DNA from: Bordetella parapertussis
Lineage (GTDB): Bacteria > Pseudomonadota > Gammaproteobacteria > Burkholderiales > Burkholderiaceae_C
Assembly: GCA_945873925.1 (NCBI GenBank)
Contig: CAMCES010000010.1
Location: forward strand, 1-48,284
Direction of reading: 5' to 3'
DNA: 48,284 bases
Made by a program: the position numbers and the translations under genes. Positions 22,659 to 30,015 of the stretch are shown in pieces. Below the pieces are notes generated by a model. That model was not told the DNA's origin, did no database searches, and saw only the letters and a program-made list of their open reading frames with translations. Each line of letters starts with the position of its first letter. Within the stretch, counting starts at the first letter, position 1.

Positions 22659-23789
22659 TCAGGCACGGGTGTCGATCACCGAGCCACGGGTGCCAGAGCC
22701 TTCACCTGCCCGCACCAAGGGCCTGGGGGCATTGAAAATTTGAAACGACTGCAGCTGCAGTCCAGCCGCCCCCAACTCCAAACCCAATTCGCCTGAGCGC
22801 TGCTGGGCCAAATTGGCCACCTCACCTCGCAGCGCCCACATCACCAGGTCCACGCTGGTGCCTTTGGTGATGACGGTGTTGAGCCAAATTTCTCCCAACA
22901 AACGACTGCGGGAATGGATGTCGACGCTCAATGGCGGCTCTTCTTGACCTGGCTTGCGGGCTGGTCGTTGAAAGTGCAGGTCGACAGGCTCGGCATCCAC
23001 AAAAGGCAAAACCACGTGCAAGGACAGCTCAGCTTGGAGCCACTTTTGCGCGCTCTGCGCTTGGGCCGATTCCAGCTCCCGAACAGCCGACTCCAGCTCT
23101 CGGCTTTGCACTTTGCTGACGCCCTCAGCCGAGGTTTCTTGCAACAAGGCCAGCATTTTTTTGATGATGGACTTTGCATCATCCAAGGGCGTTTGTCCTT
23201 GAACCAGCTGGTTTTCGACGCTACGGGCCTGACCCATCACAGCTTTCTTGAGCATGCTGGGATTGATTTGTGCCATGCTGCTGCGCTGTTGCAACAAGCG
23301 GTTGACCAAATTCAGCATTTCTCCTTGAACCGCCCACTGTCCCATGCGCATATCGGAGAGTAATTTTGTCAAGCCGGCAAATCCCGCAGGCTGGGTCAGC
23401 AGCATGCCCAAGCGGGCGTTACGCGCGTCCAAGGCCTGCAGTTCTTGCCCGTTGTTGGGCAGGCCAAAGCTGGCCGCAGCTGGCGTGGCTGAAGAGCTTT
23501 GGCCAGTGGGATAGGCTTGAATCAAAAAGCCCCATCCGCTGGCATTGTGATTGACCCGCAAAAAGGGTTTGTCCCCGTCTTTGAGCACCCAGCCGTTGGG
23601 CAAGTCAAAGAAAAAATCTTTCACCCACAGCCTCACGCGTTGGTTTTTGACCTCGGCGACGGCTTGCACGATTTGTCCATCACGCAAGGCGAGCTGTTGT
23701 GCCACCGGGGTTTGCACCCACATGGTTCGGCTCTCTAATGCAACGGGTGTCACCCGATTGGCAGCGGAAACAATCTCGGCACCAAGCAT
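22659..23789 (-). CDS. FliK-like hook-length control protein (second copy)
   Basis: The 376-residue product has a first part with ESRTMWVQTPVAQQLALRDGQIVQAVAEVKNQRVRLWV. It ends in a FliK-type C-terminal domain (LSLHVVLPFVDAEPVDLHFQRPARKP through RSRLLGEIWLNTVITKGTSVDLVMWALRGEVANLAQ and LELGAAGLQLQSFQIFNAPRP). The order FliK-like then FhlB resembles a matched ruler and switch pair. A classical FliK is encoded separately at 36079. The frame opens at a TTG (23813), but ATG 23789 has AAAGGA eight bases upstream and is preferred. FliK assignment is moderate. Confidence 0.65.
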   Translation of the reverse strand: MLGAEIVSAANRVTPVALESRTMWVQTPVAQQLALRDGQIVQAVAEVKNQRVRLWVKDFFFDLPNGWVLKDGDKPFLRVNHNASGWGFLIQAYPTGQSSSATPAAASFGLPNNGQELQALDARNARLGMLLTQPAGFAGLTKLLSDMRMGQWAVQGEMLNLVNRLLQQRSSMAQINPSMLKKAVMGQARSVENQLVQGQTPLDDAKSIIKKMLALLQETSAEGVSKVQSRELESAVRELESAQAQSAQKWLQAELSLHVVLPFVDAEPVDLHFQRPARKPGQEEPPLSVDIHSRSRLLGEIWLNTVITKGTSVDLVMWALRGEVANLAQQRSGELGLELGAAGLQLQSFQIFNAPRPLVRAGEGSGTRGSVIDTRA

Positions 23790-23828
23790 GGCCTGTGTCC
23801 TTTCACGCTGCAAAGGCTCAGCGTTGGT

Positions 23829-24488
23829 TCAGGGGAAACGCACCCAATGGTGTTTATTGGTTGCTGGACCAGGATTGTGCCCTGCGTTGTGGGCTGCTGC
23901 ACCACCCGATGGAGCAGGCATGCTCGGCGCAGGCACTGGCGTGGCATTGGCCACCAGGCTTGAAGCAGGTTTGTTGGTTTCGAGATCTGGCGAGATCGGG
24001 GCCAATGAGGGCATGAGCTTGATCAGCAATTCCGCTTGGTCAGGCAACACCAAGACCGAACCCGCTATCAACGATTTTGGATTGGCTTTGACAAAAGCCT
24101 TGGGGTTGCCTTGCACCAAGGCATTGCGCAAAAACTCATTGCGCAACGGGCTGCTGGCATAAAACTTTTGAATCACCCGGTCGATGGTGTCACCTGCCTT
24201 GACCGTGTAAGTACCGATCCCAGCCTGCCCAAGCGGCTCGGGGGTCGCAGAGGGCGCCTGCGCAGAAACTGACTTGGCGACAGTCGCATTGGGTTTTTTG
24301 ACAGGTGTTGCTTTGGGTTTGTCATTGGGCTCGGGCGCCACTGCGGCATTGGGTGCATCGGACAACACAATGGTTTTCGGCAATTCCAAAGGCGGCTGCT
24401 TGCTGGGTTCTTGCGCTTGCGCGACCGAGACCAAACCATGCAATATGAATGCACATGAAACGATGAGGGGCGTGTGTTGGATTTTCAT
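23829..24488 (-). CDS. Periplasmic LysM/FimV-like protein of the flagellar accessory operon
   Basis: The 219-residue product has a signal peptide (PLIVSCAFILHGLVSVAQA, cleaved before QEPSK) and a Pro/Ala/Lys-rich spacer. A LysM-like domain of the FimV N-terminal type follows (about 93-150, GTYTVKAGDTIDRVIQKFY through SLIAGSVLVLPD), then a His/Gly/Pro-rich tail. It probably binds peptidoglycan around the basal body. ATG 24488 is chosen over an upstream in-frame ATG at 24512 because AAGGAG lies eight bases before it. In Vibrio the third accessory gene with flgP and flgT is flgO; this protein takes that position but is not obviously FlgO. Confidence 0.7.
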   Translation of the reverse strand: MKIQHTPLIVSCAFILHGLVSVAQAQEPSKQPPLELPKTIVLSDAPNAAVAPEPNDKPKATPVKKPNATVAKSVSAQAPSATPEPLGQAGIGTYTVKAGDTIDRVIQKFYASSPLRNEFLRNALVQGNPKAFVKANPKSLIAGSVLVLPDQAELLIKLMPSLAPISPDLETNKPASSLVANATPVPAPSMPAPSGGAAAHNAGHNPGPATNKHHWVRFP

Positions 24489-24508
24489 GGGGTGGCTCCT
24501 TCGGTTCT

Positions 24509-25558
24509 TCAAGGCCTGTGAGGGACTGCAATCCAGCTTGGCTCTACAGGTATTTTGCTTGCCGTTGTCAATTTGAGTTCGGCGTAATAGTTGCTGACTG
24601 ACACGACTTCAGCCATGGCCAGGCTGTCCAAGGCTTTGGCTTCGAGTGCGCGTGATGGCAGTTTGTTTTTATCGGTCAAAACCATCTGCGCACCCAACCT
24701 CAGACCACTGGCCGCACCGCCCGCGATGCGAACCGTGTCAGGGCGAATGCTGAGCACATCAAATTGCGGTACGAGGCAAACCAATTCACGCTCCATGCCT
24801 TGCAAAAAAACGGCCAAGGCTGATTGAATTTGCGCCATGACCGCAGGGGCCAATGGCTGAGAAGAAGTGGCCACCTCGCGCGGTTGGTCGATGCTGATTT
24901 TTTGTTCAGCCGAGTACACCACCGTTGCCTGGCTGCGAGACACCAGCGCCCAACGGACCTCGTAGGCAGAAGTGCGCGGCAAGAATGAAGCTGTGCTGGG
25001 CGTGATGCTCAACTTCAGTTGCCAGGCAATGTGGTGTTCACCTTGACCCAGCAACGCCTTTTGGTAACCGTCTAAGGTCGGTTGCTTGTCTGTCAATCGC
25101 CAAAGGCTGGCTGTTTTTGATTTTTCAAAGGCTTGCTGCTTGAATTGCAAAGCGATTTGCTGTGCTTCAAATTGGTTGACCACAGGCATCTGTGCCGAGT
25201 ACTCAACTTGCCAACTGGCATGGTGCCAAGCACTGTTGGCTGCCGGCTTGCATGTCTGCACTGGCAAGGGCTTGCTGTCAAAGCGGAGCGCATCCATGTC
25301 GCGGCCATAAGACAGCACCCGAATGCCACGCACCTCCATGCCAGTCACAAAGCTGCTGGCCTCGCGCAAAACGCCTGAACCGTCGATGAATGCAGCTGTC
25401 TTGACCTCTGTTGGGCCTTGCATGGAACGCTGCACCAGTGACTGACGTATCGCCTCCAGGCGCTCTTCAGCACTGGGGGGTTGTGCCGCCAGCATCGCTG
25501 GTGGCAAGGACAGCCCCAAAGAACACAGAGCAGACAGGAAGATGGCACGCAGGCACAT
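24509..25558 (-). CDS. flgT: FlgT-like flagellar H-ring protein
   Basis: The 349-residue product has a signal peptide (cleavage near AMLA-AQPP), then EVKTAAFIDGSGVLREASSFVTGMEVRGIRVLSYGRDMDALRF. A long middle domain follows, and a C-terminal beta domain with RIAGGAASGLRLGAQMVLTDK, MAEVVSVSNYYAELKL and a final SWIAVP. This arrangement resembles Vibrio FlgT, which forms the H ring around the LP ring and helps stator recruitment. Two cysteines (103 and 261) could form a disulphide. It is flanked by the FlgP-like gene and the LysM gene. Similarity is judged by eye, so confidence is moderate. Confidence 0.65.
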   Translation of the reverse strand: MCLRAIFLSALCSLGLSLPPAMLAAQPPSAEERLEAIRQSLVQRSMQGPTEVKTAAFIDGSGVLREASSFVTGMEVRGIRVLSYGRDMDALRFDSKPLPVQTCKPAANSAWHHASWQVEYSAQMPVVNQFEAQQIALQFKQQAFEKSKTASLWRLTDKQPTLDGYQKALLGQGEHHIAWQLKLSITPSTASFLPRTSAYEVRWALVSRSQATVVYSAEQKISIDQPREVATSSQPLAPAVMAQIQSALAVFLQGMERELVCLVPQFDVLSIRPDTVRIAGGAASGLRLGAQMVLTDKNKLPSRALEAKALDSLAMAEVVSVSNYYAELKLTTASKIPVEPSWIAVPHRP

Positions 25559-25578
25559 GGTGATGGCTCAATTGGAGA

Positions 25579-26124
25579 TCAACGTGTGGCGCGTGATGCG
25601 ATTTGTGTCAGGTACAGCATGCGCAAATCTTGCACAGAGTTGCGGTCCAATGACAAGGTGGTTTCATAGGTGTCGTCGCCCACCGGGGTGATGCTCACCA
25701 ATTGAGCGCCGTAAATCACGCCTTCAACGCGGGTGCGAAAGGTGTCGTTCATCACGGTCATGTCGGCCACGGTGGTGTTGGCATCCAACTGTTGCCCATA
25801 CACCTGCTCGGTCAATGCGCGATAGGCATCCAATTTGGAAGCGCGAATGGCAAGCAGTCGTTGCTGTGCTGCGTTTTTATGGTTTTGCACGCTGATGACG
25901 GCATAGCCTGTGGCCACATAGGTCTCACGCTTGTCCATCATGGGTGTGATCATGGAAGCAGGTGCTGGTTCCACGGCGTTGCTGGCAGCCGCCTTGGTGC
26001 TCGATGCAGCGCCTGGCGCAGAAACAGTCACCACGGGGGCTGGTGTGGCTGAATACGGGCGCATGACCTCGCAAGCTGTCAGTGAAGCCAAGGCGATCGA
26101 GCCCAAAACAATTCGGTAAATCAT
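25579..26124 (-). CDS. flgP: FlgP-like outer-membrane lipoprotein (LPP20 family)
   Basis: The 181-residue product has a lipoprotein signal with lipobox LTAC (Cys18), an Ala/Pro/Ser linker, then ETYVATGYAVISVQNHKNAAQQRLLAIRASKLDAYRALTEQVYGQQLDANTTVADMTVMNDTFRTRVEGVIYGA. The AIRASKLDAYR-LTEQVYG pattern is typical of FlgP/LPP20 proteins. FlgP forms basal disks or H-ring-associated structures at polar flagella of Vibrio and Campylobacter. RBS AGAGGA precedes the ATG and a sigma28 site lies 75-101 bases upstream. First gene of a five-gene operon. Confidence 0.78.
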   Translation of the reverse strand: MIYRIVLGSIALASLTACEVMRPYSATPAPVVTVSAPGAASSTKAAASNAVEPAPASMITPMMDKRETYVATGYAVISVQNHKNAAQQRLLAIRASKLDAYRALTEQVYGQQLDANTTVADMTVMNDTFRTRVEGVIYGAQLVSITPVGDDTYETTLSLDRNSVQDLRMLYLTQIASRATR

Positions 26125-26198
26125 GGTGTTTTCCTCTCAAATCAAAGCGCTGGTGCCCGGCTCATCCAAACACACTTGCTTCATTGGGTACATGTGAA

Positions 26199-26225
26199 GA
26201 ATCGACAACTCCCCCGACTTCTTTA
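26199..26225 (-). promoter_or_regulatory. Sigma28 promoter of the flgP-fhlB operon
   Basis: The minus strand reads TAAAGAAG (26218-26225), 11 bases, then GTCGATTC (26199-26206). The -35 has TAAAG and the -10 the TCGAT core, as at flgM. The start falls near 26192. Confidence 0.6.
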
Positions 26226-26298
26226 AGCCGATTTCCAAATCCACCGAATACTTTTGACGGCTTGCCATGCTCATGCCTTGAGCGACAATGCGTCAAGC

Positions 26299-27429
26299 AT
26301 GAAATCGCAATCTTTTTTCATCGGTACCAGTCCCATCGCGCAAGCGCTGCGCCGTTTGGTCACCACCATTTCACACTCTAACGCCACGGTCATGATCACC
26401 GGTGAGAGTGGCACTGGCAAAGAACTTCTTGCACGTTCGTTACACGAACAATCTGACCGGGTGGGTGGTGCTTTTGTACCTATTAACTGCTCAGCTATCC
26501 CAAAAGAACTTTTGGAAAGCGAACTTTTCGGTCACCGCAAAGGCTCCTTCACAGGTGCTGTTGCCGATCGGATTGGCCGTTTTGAATTGGCCCACGGTGG
26601 CACCATTTTTCTGGACGAAATTGGCGACATGTCCTTGGACATGCAGGTCAAACTGCTGCGGGTTTTACAAGAGCGCGTGATTGACCCGGTCGGCTCCACC
26701 CGACAAATCCCGATCGATGTCCGTGTCATTGCCGCCACACACCGCGATTTAGAAGCCGAAATCCAAGCAGGCCGATTCCGTGAAGACTTGTACTATCGGC
26801 TTAACGTGCTGCCTGTGGTCACGCCGCCTTTGCGTGATCGACCACAAGACATCGTCGAGTTGCTGCGTTTTTACGCTGAACACTACAAACTCCCCAAAGG
26901 CCAAGCGGTTCAATTCACACCAACGTTTTTGGAGGCCTTGGTCAATTACGCCTGGCCGGGCAATGTACGCGAGTTGTGCAATCTGATGGACCGCTTCAGC
27001 ACGCTTTACCCGGGGCAAACCTTGGACCTGCGCGCCATCCCTGCCAACTTGTTGCCCAAAGGTTTGGTGCCCGTCCAAGCCGACATGTTGGAGCGCATTG
27101 GGCCGGTGGTACAAGCCCAGGAGATGGCCCCGCCACCCGAGGTCTTGGCCGAAATGAACGGCTTGCAAGCATCCGAGGCTTTGATGACCGATCAGCCCGA
27201 ACCGCAAGACAACGAGATTGAAAGCATCATCATGCTGGCACAAGGCATGCCGCATTTGCCGCCAGAGGGTTTGTCTTTGAAAGACCGCTTGGCTGAAATC
27301 GAACGAAACATCATCGAACAAGCCCTGGAGCGTTCACAAGGCAACGTCTCTCGGACTGCCAAACTGCTCAACTTGCAACGCACCACTTTGATCGAGAAGA
27401 TCAACAAGTACGAGTTGCGAACCGCCTGA
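26299..27429 (+). CDS. FleQ-like sigma54-dependent flagellar activator lacking a receiver domain
   Basis: The 376-residue product is an AAA+ sigma54 activator: Walker A GESGTGKE (35-42), sigma54-contact loop GSFTGA (82-87), Walker B GTIFLDEIGD (101-110), arginine-finger region RFREDLYYRLNV (159-170), and a C-terminal Fis-type HTH (about 330-374, GNVSRTAKLLNLQRTTLIEKINKYEL). The layout is that of FleQ/FlrA, but the N-terminal FleQ/REC domain is absent. The contact loop has Ser where most family members have Ala. The frame could extend to a TTG at 26254; the ATG at 26299 is preferred, though its ribosome site is weak. It is the probable driver of the three sigma54 promoters in the window. Confidence 0.85.
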   Translation: MKSQSFFIGTSPIAQALRRLVTTISHSNATVMITGESGTGKELLARSLHEQSDRVGGAFVPINCSAIPKELLESELFGHRKGSFTGAVADRIGRFELAHGGTIFLDEIGDMSLDMQVKLLRVLQERVIDPVGSTRQIPIDVRVIAATHRDLEAEIQAGRFREDLYYRLNVLPVVTPPLRDRPQDIVELLRFYAEHYKLPKGQAVQFTPTFLEALVNYAWPGNVRELCNLMDRFSTLYPGQTLDLRAIPANLLPKGLVPVQADMLERIGPVVQAQEMAPPPEVLAEMNGLQASEALMTDQPEPQDNEIESIIMLAQGMPHLPPEGLSLKDRLAEIERNIIEQALERSQGNVSRTAKLLNLQRTTLIEKINKYELRTA

Positions 27430-27441
27430 GACCCCTACCTG

Positions 27442-28539
27442 TTACTTTGGGTCTTGGTTGAGCACCGTGATGCTCATGCGACGGTTACGTGGGTCAAATT
27501 TGTCCTTGGGATTGAACGGATCGGTGTCAGCCACACCCTCAATGCGCTTGAACCGCTCTTCCTTGATGCCGTTTCTCTGCAAAATTTGACGCGTGGCTTC
27601 TGCGCGCTCCGCCGACAAGGACCAGTTGTTGCGACCTTGCGGATTTTGGAACGGCACGGCATCGGTATGACCACGGATGGCGACTTTGTTGGGCATGTCT
27701 GCCAATGAAGCCGCTACCTCGCTGATCAGCGCTGCCGCCTTGCCTTGCATGCCAGCATTGCCACTTGGGAACATCGCAAAGTCAGCGTTGTCAATGATCT
27801 CGATACGCAAGCCTTCTTGGTCTCGGCTGATCGCGACTTTGTCTTTCAGGGATTCAAACTTTTTGTTTTCGGACAGTTTTTCTTTGATCTCTTGTTCGAG
27901 TTTTTCAAAGTTTTCTTTGTCTTGCTGTTCTGCAATGGCTTTGCGCTCGGCTTTGCTCAGTTTGTCTGGATCGCTGCCGCCCTCGCCTTGACCGCCCTCG
28001 CCCGAACCCAAACCTTCGCCTTTGCCGCCTTTGGACGGGTCTTTGGCTTCGTTTTCATTCTCAGGCCCAGGATCGGTATCGGGGTTGGGACCGCCTTCGG
28101 ATTTGGGTGTCAAGCGTTCGAGCAAACCGGTTTGACGCGCAGCGTAAGGGAATGCATCTGGGTCGATGATGGAGCGTCCACCCAATACGCCGTTGGAGCC
28201 AGCGAGTTGACCCACAGGCACCAGGCTGTGCGATGTGGGTTTGAAATAGTCAGCGATGCTTTTGCGTTGGTCGGCATTGGATGCACCCAACAACCACATC
28301 AGCAAGAAGAACGCCATCATGGCGGTCATCATGTCAGCCAGCGCAATCTTCCAAGCACCGCCGTGTGCACCGCCATGACCATCTTCAATTTTCTTGATGA
28401 TGATGACAGGCGCAAGCGCTTCGGCAACAGACCCCTCAGCCGCACCGTTTGCTGCCGGTGGAGCCTCTGGGGGGGCGTCTGGCGAGGCATCCGCTGCGGC
28501 TGCAGCGGCCTGCTCTTCGCTGGCTTTCTCGTCAGCCAT
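27442..28539 (-). CDS. motB: Flagellar stator protein MotB
   Basis: The 365-residue product has one membrane segment (about 70-86, ALADMMTAMMAFFLLMWLLG) with the proton-binding Asp69. It also has an OmpA/MotB peptidoglycan-binding domain (about 240-360, with VAIRGHTDAVPF and NNWSLSAERAEATRQIL). Two oddities stand out: an Ala/Pro/Glu-rich cytoplasmic extension of about 50 residues before the usual VIIIKKIEDGHGGAHGGAWKIA, and a Gly/Glu/Lys-rich linker (about 145-195) beyond the plug. It is the peptidoglycan-anchored half of the MotAB motor. It begins two bases after the motA stop. Confidence 0.95.
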   Translation of the reverse strand: MADEKASEEQAAAAAADASPDAPPEAPPAANGAAEGSVAEALAPVIIIKKIEDGHGGAHGGAWKIALADMMTAMMAFFLLMWLLGASNADQRKSIADYFKPTSHSLVPVGQLAGSNGVLGGRSIIDPDAFPYAARQTGLLERLTPKSEGGPNPDTDPGPENENEAKDPSKGGKGEGLGSGEGGQGEGGSDPDKLSKAERKAIAEQQDKENFEKLEQEIKEKLSENKKFESLKDKVAISRDQEGLRIEIIDNADFAMFPSGNAGMQGKAAALISEVAASLADMPNKVAIRGHTDAVPFQNPQGRNNWSLSAERAEATRQILQRNGIKEERFKRIEGVADTDPFNPKDKFDPRNRRMSITVLNQDPK

Positions 28540-28541
28540 GG

Positions 28542-29402
28542 TTACTTGCCTCGCATACCATCGAAGATTTCACCAAACGACGGTTTGTTGTGGTGGTTGA
28601 TGGCCGATCGCGCTGCTTCAATCACCAAGGGCATGGGATGGCCGTGCAAATTGGCAACGATCAGTTGCTGGACACATTTGAAGATTTCGCCGTCTTCCTC
28701 AACCACCTGGGCAATGCGAATCGCAAAAGGACCAGCAATCCCGTAGGCCAACAACACGCCCATGAACGTACCCACCAGGGCTGAGCCGATCAATGCACCC
28801 AACACCGGTGGTGGTTGGTCAATCGCGCCCATGGTTTTCACCACACCCAACACACAGGCCACAATGCCCAGCGCAGGCAAGGCGCCTTCCATGCTGGCCC
28901 AAAAAGCGGCATTCATGCCTTCATGGTGTTGGTGATTTTTGATCGAAGCGGTCATCACATCTTCCACCGCATATGGACTCAAGTTGCCAGAAGACACGAC
29001 CATCAAACGAATCGTGTCGCAGATCAAGTCGAGCAAGGCGTGGTCTTGCAAGAGCGGAGGATATTCGGCAAAAATCGCGCTGGACTCTGGGTTTTCGATA
29101 TGGGGTTCGAGAGCAACCGCACCCTCGGCTTTGAGGGTTTTCAGTATCTTTGAGACCACCAAGATGATCGCTAGATAGTCCTCCTTGTGGTACTTGGGGC
29201 CTTTGAAAACTTTGCCAGCAGCACCAAAGCCGGTGCCTACACCGGCCTTGCTGTTGCCAATCAGGGCAGCACCCACAGCCGCACCAAAAATGGAGACGAA
29301 TTCATATGGGGCAGCCTTGATGATGGGAGCCATGTCACCGCCGTGGACGATGTACACCCCAAACACACAAGCAAACAAAACAATCAGGCCAACTGCACCC
29401 AT
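28542..29402 (-). CDS. motA: Flagellar stator protein MotA
   Basis: The 286-residue product has four membrane segments and the conserved FWASMEGALPALGIVACVLGVVKTMGAIDQPPPVLGALIGSALVGTFMGVLLAYG region. It carries the torque loop with EYPPLLQDHALLDLICDTIRLMVVS. The length fits the family. An in-frame TTG at 29414 exists, but the ATG at 29402 has GGAG six bases upstream. It is coupled to motB. It may be read from its own promoter (29459-29486) or from the sigma28 site before fliS. Confidence 0.96.
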   Translation of the reverse strand: MGAVGLIVLFACVFGVYIVHGGDMAPIIKAAPYEFVSIFGAAVGAALIGNSKAGVGTGFGAAGKVFKGPKYHKEDYLAIILVVSKILKTLKAEGAVALEPHIENPESSAIFAEYPPLLQDHALLDLICDTIRLMVVSSGNLSPYAVEDVMTASIKNHQHHEGMNAAFWASMEGALPALGIVACVLGVVKTMGAIDQPPPVLGALIGSALVGTFMGVLLAYGIAGPFAIRIAQVVEEDGEIFKCVQQLIVANLHGHPMPLVIEAARSAINHHNKPSFGEIFDGMRGK

Positions 29403-29427
29403 TTTGGACTCCAAACGTTAAAGCTCA

Positions 29428-29443
29428 AGGGTCAACAGACCCT
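29428..29443 (-). other. Hairpin in the motA leader
   Basis: AGGGTC, four-base loop, GACCCT: a perfect six-pair stem 25 bases before the motA ATG in the fliS-motA gap. There is no T run on the minus strand, so it is not a convincing terminator. It could affect mRNA processing or stability. Confidence 0.35.
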
Positions 29444-29458
29444 GAACTAAAAAGACAT

Positions 29459-29486
29459 GTGATAGCGTAACGGAATTTCAAGTCAA
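29459..29486 (-). promoter_or_regulatory. Possible sigma70-type promoter of motAB
   Basis: The minus strand reads TTGACT (29481-29486), 16 bases, then TATCAC (29459-29464): five and four of six consensus bases. It lies in the 101-base gap after fliS. No sigma28 or sigma54 site was found here. A weak call. Confidence 0.35.
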
Positions 29487-29503
29487 ACCTACCCATTTGC
29501 TTA

Positions 29504-29926
29504 TCAATTGACGGCCATGGAGGCGGTTGCTGCGCGAGGAATCAACGCGGGCACGGTCTCCCAGGCACTGCGGATTTCAGTCATCAAGCCGAGGATTTCA
29601 TCCAAGGCCACCAAATCATTGCGGGCATTGACATGCAACAGCCTGCGAATGGTGTAGTTATAAAGTTCGTTCAGGTTGGCAGCCAAATCGCCGCCCTTTT
29701 CAAAATCCAAGGCACCTTGCAGGCCCAACACGATGCGGCTGGCACGGGCAATGGCTTTGGATTTTTCAGCAATGTTGTTGTGCTGGATATGACCCTTGGC
29801 TGTCGCCAAACTCTCGATCAAGCCATCAAACAACATTTGAATGAGTTCAACATTGTTGGACTTGGAGACACCCGTGGTGACTTTGACTTCTCCATAGCTC
29901 TCAATAGCTCGGTGGTTGGCTCGCAT
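29504..29926 (-). CDS. fliS: Flagellin export chaperone FliS
   Basis: The 140-residue helical product contains HRAIESYGEVKVTTGVSKSNNVELIQMLFDGLIESLATAKGHIQ and YNYTIRRLLHVNARNDLVALDEILGLMTEIRSAWE, the FliS hallmarks. FliS binds the flagellin C-terminus and prevents early polymerisation. The frame extends to an ATG at 29959, but the sigma28 start maps near 29957. ATG 29926 has AGGAG nine bases upstream and is chosen. No fliT-like gene is next to it. Confidence 0.93.
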   Translation of the reverse strand: MRANHRAIESYGEVKVTTGVSKSNNVELIQMLFDGLIESLATAKGHIQHNNIAEKSKAIARASRIVLGLQGALDFEKGGDLAANLNELYNYTIRRLLHVNARNDLVALDEILGLMTEIRSAWETVPALIPRAATASMAVN

Positions 29927-29963
29927 GATCAAGGACTCCTGATTTATTTCATTGACCATGGAT

Positions 29964-29990
29964 GTATCGGTGTGATGGACTTGAACTTGA
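29964..29990 (-). promoter_or_regulatory. Sigma28 promoter of fliS (and possibly motAB)
   Basis: The minus strand reads TCAAGTTC (29983-29990), 11 bases, then ACCGATAC (29964-29971), with an intact CCGAT core. It places the flagellin chaperone in the late class with its client. Confidence 0.75.
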
Positions 29991-30015
29991 GCACAAAACG
30001 CGGATCAAGCAATCA

